A program made the position numbers and the translations under genes. A stretch of 64,000 nucleotides of DNA from CALSMU01 sp965230225 (lineage in GTDB: Bacteria > Bacteroidota > Bacteroidia > Flavobacteriales_D > Parvicellaceae): assembly GCA_965230225.1 (NCBI GenBank), contig CBDDKM010000009.1, positions 62,001 to 126,000 on the forward strand. Reading direction: 5' to 3'. Positions 17,643 to 26,383 of the stretch are shown here, piece by piece (the first letter of the stretch is position 1; each line of letters begins with the position of its first letter). Below the pieces are notes generated by a model. The model saw nothing but the letters and a program-made list of their open reading frames with translations. It was not told the origin of the DNA and did no database searches.

Positions 17643-19970
17643 TTATAACTTAATAAACAACTCTTCATGATTAACACCCTTCGAATTGGTAATGGTTATC
17701 AGGTAACTTCCTGATGACAAATTGGAAACATCCAGTGTTTTACTCTGTTGGAACAGGTAATTCATTACACGTTTACCCATCAGATCAAATACTGCTACCG
17801 AATAATTATCCTGCATCGAAGCATTGATGATGATGAATTCGTTAGCCGGGTTCGGGTATAACCTGAATTCTACAGAATGTTCTGAAATTCCTATGCTGTT
17901 AACATTGTAAATTGCGGAAGTGGCAGAGCACCCTTCAGGAGTAGTTACAACTACTGTGTAGTCTCCAATAGAAGAGTAAGTGTAAGTAGAACTAGTAGCT
18001 CCTGATATAATATTACCATCTAAATACCATTGATAAGAAACTCCGGTAACCTGTGTGCTCAATACACCTATATTTTCAGTAATTACAGGTGTAGAAGGTA
18101 ACGGGTTAACCGTTACAGTAACTGTTTCTGTATCGGTTCCAAAGCTATTGGTTCCGGTAACAGTATACGTTGTGGTAGATGATGGAGATACGGAAATTGA
18201 TCCGGTAGTTTCTCCTGTATTCCAGGAGTAGGAGTCTGCTCCATTGGCAGTGATTGTTGTGGATTCTCCTTCGCAAATACTAATATTTCCGGTAATAGAA
18301 ACGGTTGGTGCAGCACCAAATGTGTAAATGGCAGAAGTAGATGAGCAACCAGCAGTGTTGGTTATTTCAACCGTGTAATCTCCAGTCTGAGTTGGTGAAT
18401 AGGTTTGTGAAGTAGCACCTGTAATAGGGCTTCCATTTAAGTACCATTGGTAAGTCATACCTGAGATTCCAGCGTCCAACGTTCCTCCTGAATTAGTAAT
18501 AACCGGAGTTCCAGGGCTGGTGTTTACGGTTACGGTTATGGTTTCCACATCTGTTCCATTCGAATTGCTTCCGGTAACAGTATAGGTAGTTGTGGTGGTT
18601 GGGTTTACCGTAATGGAAGGTGTATTATCTCCAGTGTCCCATGAGTAGGTACTTGCTCCACTGGCGGTAAGTGTAGTAGATTCTCCACTACAAATAGTAA
18701 TGTTTCCGGTAATTGATACCGATGGAGCACTTCCTCCAGTGTAATTGCAGAATACATTGTTTAAAGTGTCGGCTAGTGGTGTTCCGGCAATTACGCCCGA
18801 TCCAGGAGATGTTTCCATATAATCACCTGTAATTTCCCAAATGATTGCTCCTCTTAAGTTGTTGTCTACAATGTATTGGGCCTTTATTCCAATGGATTGT
18901 TCATCATCGTAAGAAACAAAAGTATTTAATGAACCATTTCCTGTCATATAAGGAACCTGAGCAGTTGCATCCCAATTGGTGGTAAATAAACTGCTATTGG
19001 CCATAATGTTATAATAAGTTGGAGAACCATCATCCAATGAGAAAGTAGAATTATCCACTTGCCCGTTTAAAGGAGCAAATAAGGCAGGGGTTCCGGTGGT
19101 CTTAGCAGATCTACCATAGAACCCAACTCCAACTGTAATTTTATTAGGATTTACATTGTAGAAGTTGACCAGTTTGTCAACTGCATTATCTACATTAAAT
19201 GTAGGGTCTCCTTGTGCTGGAGCATACAGCGGGGCATTGTGATTAGCATTAGCATCCCATGCTCCAAAGAAATCATAGCTCATTAAGTTAATAATATCCA
19301 GTAGTTGACTTACATTGGGCCAATCCACATCATCCATTCTGTCTTCATTAGCACCTACTGCTGCAGTAAGCAACATAGTTTGCCCGATAGAATTCCCATA
19401 ATTATCAATGGCAGTTCTAACTTCCTGTAGCAGGAGGGTAAAGTTGGCCATGTCTTGAGGAGTACCTCCATGTGGAGCGTATCCCGGGTATTCCCAGTCC
19501 AAATCAATTCCATCAAAATTGTAGGTCTGAATTAGGTTAACACAGGCTTGGGCGAATGTTTGCCTTTTAACCGGATCTGCTGCAATTCCAGGGAAATTGT
19601 CAGATAATGTCCACCCTCCAATAGAAGGAAGAACTTTTACTCCGGCATTATGCGCTAAATCAATTACCGAAGTATTCGGAAAATAGGTGTTGTTACCTTG
19701 CGACCAGTCGTGTTGTCCCAATAATAAGTTTTCGTCTGCCCAGGAATCAGTAAGGTTAATGCTCCCATCAGGTTGAGGTGCCATGAAGCAATAATTAAGG
19801 ATGGTGTATTTTGAGTAATCTACAGTTTGAGGGTTTACTAAATTGGAACGGTCGTACCATTGCCAATTGGGGTAATATCCTACTACCTCTTTACAAGGAG
19901 ATTGAGAATAAACTTTATTGCCAAGTATAATAGACGCTAAAATGGCAACAATTAATTGATAGTTCTTCAT
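17643..19970 (-). CDS. Secreted GH18 chitinase with two Ig-like repeats and T9SS sorting domain
   Basis: A 775-aa extracellular enzyme. Signal peptide (1-22), then a GH18 barrel (about 25-410) with the diagnostic DxxDxDxE motif D153-G-I-D-L-D-W-E160, where E160 is the expected acid catalyst for cleaving chitin beta-1,4 links. Next are two near-duplicate Ig/PKD-like modules starting S-I-T-G-N-I (about 418 and 555), each with a linker segment, then a T9SS type A domain (L-Y-P-N-P-A-N-E, G-S-Y-L-I-T-I). It points to use of particulate chitin. Its 5' region contains two palindromic direct repeats at 20043-20087, and the neighbouring upstream gene encodes an AraC-type regulator. A near-match -7 box (TACTTTTA) lies about 30 nt before the ATG. 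Confidence 0.93.
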   Translation of the reverse strand: MKNYQLIVAILASIILGNKVYSQSPCKEVVGYYPNWQWYDRSNLVNPQTVDYSKYTILNYCFMAPQPDGSINLTDSWADENLLLGQHDWSQGNNTYFPNTSVIDLAHNAGVKVLPSIGGWTLSDNFPGIAADPVKRQTFAQACVNLIQTYNFDGIDLDWEYPGYAPHGGTPQDMANFTLLLQEVRTAIDNYGNSIGQTMLLTAAVGANEDRMDDVDWPNVSQLLDIINLMSYDFFGAWDANANHNAPLYAPAQGDPTFNVDNAVDKLVNFYNVNPNKITVGVGFYGRSAKTTGTPALFAPLNGQVDNSTFSLDDGSPTYYNIMANSSLFTTNWDATAQVPYMTGNGSLNTFVSYDDEQSIGIKAQYIVDNNLRGAIIWEITGDYMETSPGSGVIAGTPLADTLNNVFCNYTGGSAPSVSITGNITICSGESTTLTASGASTYSWDTGDNTPSITVNPTTTTTYTVTGSNSNGTDVETITVTVNTSPGTPVITNSGGTLDAGISGMTYQWYLNGSPITGATSQTYSPTQTGDYTVEITNTAGCSSTSAIYTFGAAPTVSITGNISICEGESTTITANGADSYSWNTGETTGSISVSPSSTTTYTVTGTNSFGTDTETVTVTVNPLPSTPVITENIGVLSTQVTGVSYQWYLDGNIISGATSSTYTYSSIGDYTVVVTTPEGCSATSAIYNVNSIGISEHSVEFRLYPNPANEFIIINASMQDNYSVAVFDLMGKRVMNYLFQQSKTLDVSNLSSGSYLITITNSKGVNHEELFIKL

Positions 19971-20042
19971 GTCAGTATAGTATTAATAAGTCGTTTCCAT
20001 AAAAGTATGGAGAAGCTTATGCTTTCTGGGGTTTGACACTAC

Positions 20043-20087
20043 CTGATTGATCAATTAGGGATTTGAATCGTGTCTGATTGATCAATT
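20043..20087. promoter_or_regulatory. Two identical palindrome-containing direct repeats upstream of the chitinase gene
   Basis: The 14-mer CTGATTGATCAATT occurs exactly at 20043-20056 and 20074-20087, a 31-nt period of about three helical turns. Each copy contains the perfect palindrome ATTGATCAAT. A third partial copy (GATCAATTT) starts at 20092 at the regulator stop codon. The repeats lie 73-117 nt before the chitinase ATG, just upstream of where its promoter should be, which suits an activator site. Binding by the adjacent AraC-type protein is inference. Confidence 0.6.
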
Positions 20088-20093
20088 TTGAGA

Positions 20094-21671
20094 TCAATTT
20101 AAATTGGCAGACTTTCTGAAGTAGGAAGGGGTTATTCCGGTGATTTTTTTGAATGCACTATTGAAGGAAGAAACAGATTTATACCCAACATGTTTAGCAA
20201 TACCTTCTATACTAAAGTTGTCAAATTCTCTAGAGGTAAGGTGTGTTCTTGCGGCTTCAATTCTAACTTTATTGATGAGGTTACTATAGCTTAATTCGAA
20301 GTTCTTGTTAATGGCTTCAGATAAATAGCTCCTATTGGTGTTGAGGTGTTTGGCCAGAGAATCCAAAGTTAGTTCAGGGTTCATGTAGATTTTTTCCTGA
20401 TGGAAGGCTGTTCTCAGCTGTTCTATTAGCTCAATTTCTTTGTCGCTAATCTCTTCTTTGTCAGTTTTCTCTCTTTCCTTTTCTTTAGGGTTCTTAGTCA
20501 ATTCTAAATTTTGTTGGGCCAGTACAATGTTTTTTCCTTTAATTCGGAAGTATAAGAATAGCAAAGACATTACCAGGGTAAACGAGAAAATAAGGCTGAT
20601 CCATAAAATCAATTGAGCCTGTTTTTCATTTTCTAGTTTTAATTGGTTTGATTTCTTCTCTTGCTCGTATTGTTCAATTTCGTGTTGAAGGGCAATTTTA
20701 CTGGTCTCCTGAGAGATTAATTCTTCCTGTAAATTAGTTCTTAATAAATAAGCCTGAATAATGTAGTGGTAGGCTGAATCATTTTGGTGATTCATGTGGT
20801 ATGCTTGTCCAAGGGACCAATAAATGGATGGGAGTTGAGGGGTTAAATTGGTTTGTTCAGCTTCAGTTAATGCAAGTAGCAAATAATGTTTCCCTTGTAA
20901 AATTGAGTCCACTTTTAAATAAGCTTCACCAAGGTTCATTTTTGTAAGGATATTACTATAATGATCGTTGGGGTCCATCTCCTGATAGATTTCCTTATAT
21001 AGCAGAAGTGCTTCTTCATTTTTATCCAAACTTAGGTAGACTCTTGCCTTATTGGCTTTGAGGTATTTGCTATTATGCATTACCCCCATTTTCTCAATCA
21101 CGTATGCAGAATCGTAGTAGTACAGGGCAGAATCATATTGATCCACTCCTCCATAAGAATTTCCGATGTTAATGATGTTGCTTTTTAAGCCAGCCAGATC
21201 ATTAATGGAAGCAAATGCATCAGCAGCTTGAATATAATTGTATCTTGCATCTAACGGCAAACTCATGCTGAAGTACACATTTCCTCTGGCAGAATAATAG
21301 CAGCCTTTTAGGTATTCATCATTCTTTTGTATTACTATTTCCTCAATCCTGTCCAGTGTTTTAAGCGCTTCTACCAGATCGCCAGTAAAGTTGAGAATTC
21401 TTGTCCTACTAACTTCATTTACCAGATACCCTCTTTCAATTCCTTTTTCTTTTAGTTGCTTGGAAACCAACCTGGCTATGCTGTCTCCTGTTTTATAAGA
21501 GTCAAAATTTTCCTTGTAGATGTCGGTTAGCTCAAATACTTCAATAGATTCCTCCTCCTGTTGGATTTTTTCAACAAGCTCATTTACTCCGATTTGTGCG
21601 GAAAGCCAATTATGGCTAATACTAAGTGTCAGGAGTAATAGTAGTCTAATATGGAGAGCTGATCTAATCAA
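20094..21671 (-). CDS. Membrane-anchored TPR regulator with AraC-type DNA-binding domain
   Basis: A 525-aa protein: signal peptide (about 1-25), periplasmic TPR repeats (about 50-310), a coiled coil, one transmembrane helix (about residues 344-366), and a cytoplasmic C-terminal AraC/XylS double helix-turn-helix (about 425-525, with L-D-S-L-A-K-H and I-A-K-H-V-G-Y). This topology would let a periplasmic signal control DNA binding. The start is TTG within a TTGA overlap with the DinB stop, implying translational coupling; no ATG suits the signal peptide. The chitinase gene lies just downstream with paired palindromes between, so it is the likely target, although this is not shown. Confidence 0.85.
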   Translation of the reverse strand: MIRSALHIRLLLLLTLSISHNWLSAQIGVNELVEKIQQEEESIEVFELTDIYKENFDSYKTGDSIARLVSKQLKEKGIERGYLVNEVSRTRILNFTGDLVEALKTLDRIEEIVIQKNDEYLKGCYYSARGNVYFSMSLPLDARYNYIQAADAFASINDLAGLKSNIINIGNSYGGVDQYDSALYYYDSAYVIEKMGVMHNSKYLKANKARVYLSLDKNEEALLLYKEIYQEMDPNDHYSNILTKMNLGEAYLKVDSILQGKHYLLLALTEAEQTNLTPQLPSIYWSLGQAYHMNHQNDSAYHYIIQAYLLRTNLQEELISQETSKIALQHEIEQYEQEKKSNQLKLENEKQAQLILWISLIFSFTLVMSLLFLYFRIKGKNIVLAQQNLELTKNPKEKEREKTDKEEISDKEIELIEQLRTAFHQEKIYMNPELTLDSLAKHLNTNRSYLSEAINKNFELSYSNLINKVRIEAARTHLTSREFDNFSIEGIAKHVGYKSVSSFNSAFKKITGITPSYFRKSANLN

Positions 21672-22126
21672 TGAATGATTCGCTTCAATGCCATAATGTA
21701 TCCAAGATGCAGCCCAGCATGTACATTGTTAAATGAAATCGCTTCGTCGGCTGTGTTTAGTACAACATTATAACTTGTAGGGTATTGGTTGTATTGATCA
21801 AATTTACCATTGCTGTAGTCTTCAATAGTAGTAGGAACGGTAGAAATCATAAGTGATTTTATTTCTTCTACTTCTTCTGCACTTACATTGTTTGTTGCCT
21901 TGGTTCCCTTTCTGTATTTCTCTATTAACTCTGAGGAAATGGTAAACGGAACTCCACTTCTTCCATAAACCAGAAGTTGTTGGGTAACCAGAATGTGTGC
22001 AACATTCCAAATGATGTTGTTGTTGAAGTTGTCCGGAATTTGATTTAACTGTTCCAGGGATAATCCCTCGATGGCCTTTAAGACATTTTGTCTTGTGGTT
22101 TTAAATATCTCGAATTGATGGTGCAT
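21668..22126 (-). CDS. DinB-family four-helix-bundle protein
   Basis: About 152 aa, with the DinB/YfiT-like four-helix-bundle layout: W-N-V-A-H in the second helix and H-A-G-L-H-L-G near the C-terminus supply the histidines that bind a metal in this superfamily. Members are diverse (thiol transferases, damage-inducible proteins); the reaction here is unknown. The frame opens at a TTG at 22150, but that codon lies inside the -7 box, so the ATG at 22126 (M-H-H-Q-F) is chosen. The stop overlaps the TTG start of the AraC-type regulator by 3 nt, so the two form an operon. Confidence 0.72.
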   Translation of the reverse strand: MHHQFEIFKTTRQNVLKAIEGLSLEQLNQIPDNFNNNIIWNVAHILVTQQLLVYGRSGVPFTISSELIEKYRKGTKATNNVSAEEVEEIKSLMISTVPTTIEDYSNGKFDQYNQYPTSYNVVLNTADEAISFNNVHAGLHLGYIMALKRIIH

Positions 22127-22147
22127 GTTGTTTCGTAATTCTACCAA

Positions 22148-22155
22148 CAAAGATA
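22148..22155 (-). promoter_or_regulatory. -7 promoter box TATCTTTG for the DinB-AraC operon
   Basis: Exact TAnnTTTG on the minus strand. It ends 22 nt before the ATG at 22126 and excludes the TTG at 22150 as a start codon. Confidence 0.55.
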
Positions 22156-22214
22156 ATCAAGGAATGAATTTGTTCTAGAAACGAATAAAACAAATTGTTA
22201 AAAAACTTAGAATG

Positions 22215-23594
22215 CTAAAAATCTTTTCTGGAATTGGCAACATAATACATTAGCAAACGATCATAAAAACCAGCAGGATCCTGGTAGTATACTTTAATTT
22301 GATAATCGTTCTCGGTGTCAAAGTGAGTTCCTTCTATAAGTGATATATCCGCACTTTTGGTGGTGTCGCTCACGTATAAATAGGTGTAATTATAGAATCC
22401 TTGCTTCAGGTAGAGGTTGGTTCTGTAAGCTAAAGCATCATAGTCGTATTTTAGTCGGTACTTATCACTGATTTCCCAATTAGAGAGTTGTCCAAATAGA
22501 TAAAGATCTCCTTTGTCCAATGGATGATTGTAAGGAAGTGTGAAGGTAATGTGTCCATAATCACTTTCCAGGTTAGGGTCATTCCCGTCTATGGTTCGAA
22601 TTAAAAACTTCCCATTAATGTCTTTGGTTTCAAGGTATTTTTTGAAAGGTCTTTTTAGGTCTGGTTTTACAGTTATATAGTATGTTTCCTTGGTGCTTTC
22701 GATGTCTGCAATGTTCCTAGTTACGTTTCTAAATGTGGTTAGGTCGAGGTTTCGAAACTCATTACCTCCGTCAAATACATTTTCTTCGTCGTAATCGTAA
22801 ACCAATTCGTTTTCTCGAGCAAAGTTTGGGGTTAGTCCGGTACATTGGTTGTCTGTTCGGTGATTTTGCTCAATTACAACATGTAAGTTGGAGTAGGGGT
22901 TGGTAATAACTTCCTGATTATAGGTAAGTGTAAAGTCCAGTTCCTGACGGTAATATTTATCATCCAGTTCCGAAGGGTATTTAATTCTCGGAGCAATCTG
23001 AATCGTGTTTTCAGAAACCATAAATCTTTTGGTCAGAATTGGAAGTTCAGGTTGATCTTCTTCATAAACGATAACAACGTAGTTTCCTGATTTAATAAAC
23101 TTGATGTTTTCGTTAGGAAACTCTTGCCAGTAATGGACATAGCTCTGTAAGGTGTTAAAGGAGTATTTATTTTCCTCTATGTAGTTTTCAGCAAAACCAT
23201 CCAGATAATCCATTTCTGTTAGGTCGCTAGGGGTCCAATCTCTATTGCAGTGTACTATTCTGTATTGGTAAGTTTTATAGTTGCCGTCCAACTCGTCGAA
23301 ATGCAGTTCTAATATTTCAGAACTGTTCAGCCCTATTACCGGTTCCGACATGGGAAGCCCTTTTTGATGCAATAAAACTGTAGCGATTTTATCCGAGTAG
23401 ATTTTATTAGCGTATGTTATTTCGGTTTCGTCGTAATGCGGTTCTTCAGGAATGGAATCTTCTGTTTGGTTGGAGGTGGAATCCTCAAATCGATTCTCAC
23501 TCGTTGTTACTTTAGGGGAACAACGCGCCAGTAAAATCAACGACAATAGAGTGAAGGTCAGATAGAAGCTGTTATTTTTGTTATTTAGAATCAT
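22215..23594 (-). CDS. Type IX secretion plug protein (DUF5103 family)
   Basis: A 459-aa exported protein. The N-terminus has a hydrophobic segment ending L-L-A-R-C-S, a possible though atypical lipobox. The rest matches the DUF5103 layout: an N-terminal domain with Y-R-I-V-H-C-N-R-D-W about residue 107, and a C-terminal beta domain with Y-L-F-G-Q-L-S-N-W. In Flavobacterium johnsoniae the Plug protein seals the periplasmic end of the SprA translocon pore when it is not bound to PorV and cargo. It is divergent from nqrA across a 101-bp gap. Four T9SS cargos elsewhere in the window agree with a T9SS role. Confidence 0.72.
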   Translation of the reverse strand: MILNNKNNSFYLTFTLLSLILLARCSPKVTTSENRFEDSTSNQTEDSIPEEPHYDETEITYANKIYSDKIATVLLHQKGLPMSEPVIGLNSSEILELHFDELDGNYKTYQYRIVHCNRDWTPSDLTEMDYLDGFAENYIEENKYSFNTLQSYVHYWQEFPNENIKFIKSGNYVVIVYEEDQPELPILTKRFMVSENTIQIAPRIKYPSELDDKYYRQELDFTLTYNQEVITNPYSNLHVVIEQNHRTDNQCTGLTPNFARENELVYDYDEENVFDGGNEFRNLDLTTFRNVTRNIADIESTKETYYITVKPDLKRPFKKYLETKDINGKFLIRTIDGNDPNLESDYGHITFTLPYNHPLDKGDLYLFGQLSNWEISDKYRLKYDYDALAYRTNLYLKQGFYNYTYLYVSDTTKSADISLIEGTHFDTENDYQIKVYYQDPAGFYDRLLMYYVANSRKDF

Positions 23595-23656
23595 TCTAAA
23601 TTGTTTTTAGTAAGTCTAATAATGCTGAAAGCGCATCATATGAAGCCACAAATTTA

Positions 23657-23664
23657 TAAATTTG
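23657..23664 (+). promoter_or_regulatory. -7 promoter box TAAATTTG for the nqr operon
   Basis: Exact TAnnTTTG 31 nt upstream of the nqrA ATG, in the gap shared with the divergent plug gene. No TTG is seen at -33 spacing, so an activator or weak -33 is possible. Confidence 0.5.
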
Positions 23665-23695
23665 CCCGCGATTAATATTCGAAATTATAAACCTT

Positions 23696-25057
23696 ATGTC
23701 AAAATCCATTAGAATCCGTAAAGGGTTGGATATCAAGATCAAAGGTGAGGCAGAGAAAGTTAAAGCAGAGGCCCCAATGCCCAAAACATTCGCTATTAAA
23801 CCGCCTGACTTTCATGGTCTTACACCCAAAATGGTTAAAAAGGTCGGTGAAGAAGTTAAAGCCGGTACACCAATTTTCATAGACAAGTATAGAGACAAGA
23901 TTACTTATGTTTCTCCGGTAAGCGGTAAAATCGCTGAAATCGTTAGAGGAGAGAAACGTAGAATCTTATCGGTTCTTATAGAATCGGATGGTGCAATGAC
24001 TTACGAAGAGTCTGGTGCTAAAGATGCTAGTTCTATGAATCAGGAAAGTGCTAAAGAGCTTTTACTTGCTTCAGGACTATGGCCATTTATTAAAATGAGA
24101 CCGCTTGATATCGTTGCTGATTACAATGATACTCCAAAGTCTATCTTTATTTCAGGATTCGATTCTAGTCCGCTTGCGCCGGATTTGGATTTTGTACTAC
24201 ACGGTAAAAATGCTGAATTTCAAGCAGGATTAGATATCATTAGCAAGTTAACTACTGGTAAAGTTCATTTACAGGTAAGTGCAAAAGGAACTGCGGATGC
24301 AGCTCTTTCTGGTGCTAAAGGTGTTCAAATCAATAAAGTTTCAGGACCGCACCCTGCAGGTAATGTAGGACCACAGATTCACCAAATTGATCCAATCAAT
24401 AAGGGAGAAGTGGTTTGGACCATTAATGCTCAGGATGTAGTAATTATTGGTAAGTATTTACTTACTGGTAAGTACGATGCATCTAAATTGGTGGCATTAA
24501 CCGGATCTGAAGCTAAAAACAGAAAATACTATAAAGCCATCATTGGTACTCCAATTTCTGCTATTACTGAAGGTAATGTTGATGGAGACAACGTACGTTA
24601 TGTTAGTGGTAATGCATTAACAGGAGAAAACGTTGGGGCTGATGGTTATCTTGGTTTCTACCATTCTCAGGTAACCCTTTTACAAGAAGGAAATGATTAC
24701 AAGTTCTTCTTATCTAAAGGATGGTTAAGCTTAGGATTTAATAAAATCTCTAGCAATGCTGCTTACCCAAGTAGCTTAATGAAGAGTAAGAAGTTTGATG
24801 TGGATACCAATTTAAATGGAGAGGAAAGAGCATTTGTTGTTTCCGGTGAATATGAAAAAGTATTCCCATTTGACATTTATCCTGTTCACTTAATCAAATC
24901 TATTCTTATTAACGATATCGATAACATGGAAAAATTAGGAATCTACGAAGTAGCTCCTGAGGATTTTGCATTGTGCGAGTTTGTATGTACGTCAAAAATT
25001 GATGCTCAACAAATCGTTAGAGATGGATTGGATGTGATCAAATCCGAATGCATGTAA
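23696..25057 (+). CDS. nqrA: Na+-translocating NADH:quinone reductase subunit A
   Basis: A 453-aa cytoplasmic-face subunit with the family's N-terminal opening (I-R-I-x-K-G-L-D-I) and the segment V-S-G-P-H-P-A-G-N-V-G that marks NqrA in mid-protein. NqrA lies at the cytosolic side of the six-subunit complex near the quinone site. It is first in the order A-B-C-D-E-F, and gaps through the operon are 28, 2, 12, 20 and 26 nt, so one transcript is expected. Length matches the family (about 445-450 aa). Confidence 0.95.
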   Translation: MSKSIRIRKGLDIKIKGEAEKVKAEAPMPKTFAIKPPDFHGLTPKMVKKVGEEVKAGTPIFIDKYRDKITYVSPVSGKIAEIVRGEKRRILSVLIESDGAMTYEESGAKDASSMNQESAKELLLASGLWPFIKMRPLDIVADYNDTPKSIFISGFDSSPLAPDLDFVLHGKNAEFQAGLDIISKLTTGKVHLQVSAKGTADAALSGAKGVQINKVSGPHPAGNVGPQIHQIDPINKGEVVWTINAQDVVIIGKYLLTGKYDASKLVALTGSEAKNRKYYKAIIGTPISAITEGNVDGDNVRYVSGNALTGENVGADGYLGFYHSQVTLLQEGNDYKFFLSKGWLSLGFNKISSNAAYPSSLMKSKKFDVDTNLNGEERAFVVSGEYEKVFPFDIYPVHLIKSILINDIDNMEKLGIYEVAPEDFALCEFVCTSKIDAQQIVRDGLDVIKSECM

Positions 25058-25085
25058 TTGTTTAAGTATTGAAAAGTAGAACAGA

Positions 25086-26381
25086 ATGAAATTTTTAAGA
25101 AATATATTCGACAACGCTCACGCTAAGCTGAACAAGTCGGAGAAGACTAAAAAGTACTTCCCGTTGGTAGATGCTTTCGATACGTTGATGTTTACTCCTA
25201 ATCATACCACTAAAAATGGTTCTCATATTAGAGATAGCATTGACTTGAAGCGTACTATGATGTTTGTAATCCTTGCATTACTTCCTTGTTTGTTATTTGG
25301 AATGTACAATGTAGGGTACCAGCACTCTTTGGTAAATCCAGAAGCTGCGGATTTTACAAGTGTAGACATGTTCTTACATGGTTTAATCAGAGTTCTTCCT
25401 ATGGTCGTAGTATCCTACGGTGTTGGATTGGGAGTTGAATTCATCTTTGCCATTAAAAACGGACACGCTGTACAAGAAGGGTTCTTAGTATCAGGAATGC
25501 TTATTCCTTTAATTATGCCAATCGATACTCCACTTTGGATGGTAGGTGTATCTACAATTTTTGGTGTGGTTATCGGGAAAGAAGTATTTGGAGGTACAGG
25601 AATGAATATCCTAAACGTAGCCTTAACTACGAGAGCATTTGCTTTCTTCTCTTACCCAACTGCAATGTCTGGAGATAGAGTTTGGATTTCAGGGTACAAC
25701 AAAATGAAAGAAGCTAAGACTTTAGTTGATGGTGCTTCTGGAGCTACTCCAATGGGAGACCTTGCATCTGCAGGTATGGCACAGGACAACATTACGAAAC
25801 TACAGTCGGCAATTGACGCAGGAGGTCTTGAACCAGCAGAGGTAACTGAAGCAACTGAAAAGATTGCAGCTTTATCTACAGAGGTTACTGATTTTATGGC
25901 AAATGTTCCTAATCAGGCAGATGCTTTAATGGGGCTTTACCCGGGATCTATTGGAGAAACTTCAGTATACGCTATTTTAATTGGAGCTGCATTCTTATTA
26001 ATTACAAGAATTGCTAGTTGGAGAGTAATGTTCTCATTCTTCTTAGGAGGATTGTTAATGACTTTATTATTCAACCAGGTTGGAGGAGATAATCCTTATA
26101 TGACTCTAGATCCAATTACTCAGTTATCATTTGGAGGATTCTTCTTTGGTATGGCATTTATGATTACCGATCCGGTAACTGCTTGTCAAACCAATACAGG
26201 TAAATTCTTCTATGGGTTCCTTGGGGGATCAATGGCATTATTAATTAGGGTAATTAACCCGGCATATCCGGAAGGGGTAATGTTGGCGATTTTGATTGCT
26301 AACGTATTTGCTCCGTTGATTGATCACATGGTGATTAGCTCTAACATTAAGAAAAGATTAAAACGAGTTAAAACTGCATAA
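25086..26381 (+). CDS. nqrB: Na+-translocating NADH:quinone reductase subunit B
   Basis: A 431-aa integral membrane subunit holding covalent FMN and the sodium/quinone region. The flavinylation motif D-G-A-S-G-A-T221-P is present, with T221 the expected site for FMN transfer by ApbE. Between this motif and P-G-S-I-G-E lies an extended soluble loop (about 225-290), longer by memory than in Vibrio NqrB, which accounts for the somewhat greater length. It ends 2 nt before nqrC. Confidence 0.95.
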   Translation: MKFLRNIFDNAHAKLNKSEKTKKYFPLVDAFDTLMFTPNHTTKNGSHIRDSIDLKRTMMFVILALLPCLLFGMYNVGYQHSLVNPEAADFTSVDMFLHGLIRVLPMVVVSYGVGLGVEFIFAIKNGHAVQEGFLVSGMLIPLIMPIDTPLWMVGVSTIFGVVIGKEVFGGTGMNILNVALTTRAFAFFSYPTAMSGDRVWISGYNKMKEAKTLVDGASGATPMGDLASAGMAQDNITKLQSAIDAGGLEPAEVTEATEKIAALSTEVTDFMANVPNQADALMGLYPGSIGETSVYAILIGAAFLLITRIASWRVMFSFFLGGLLMTLLFNQVGGDNPYMTLDPITQLSFGGFFFGMAFMITDPVTACQTNTGKFFYGFLGGSMALLIRVINPAYPEGVMLAILIANVFAPLIDHMVISSNIKKRLKRVKTA

Positions 26382-26383
26382 TT

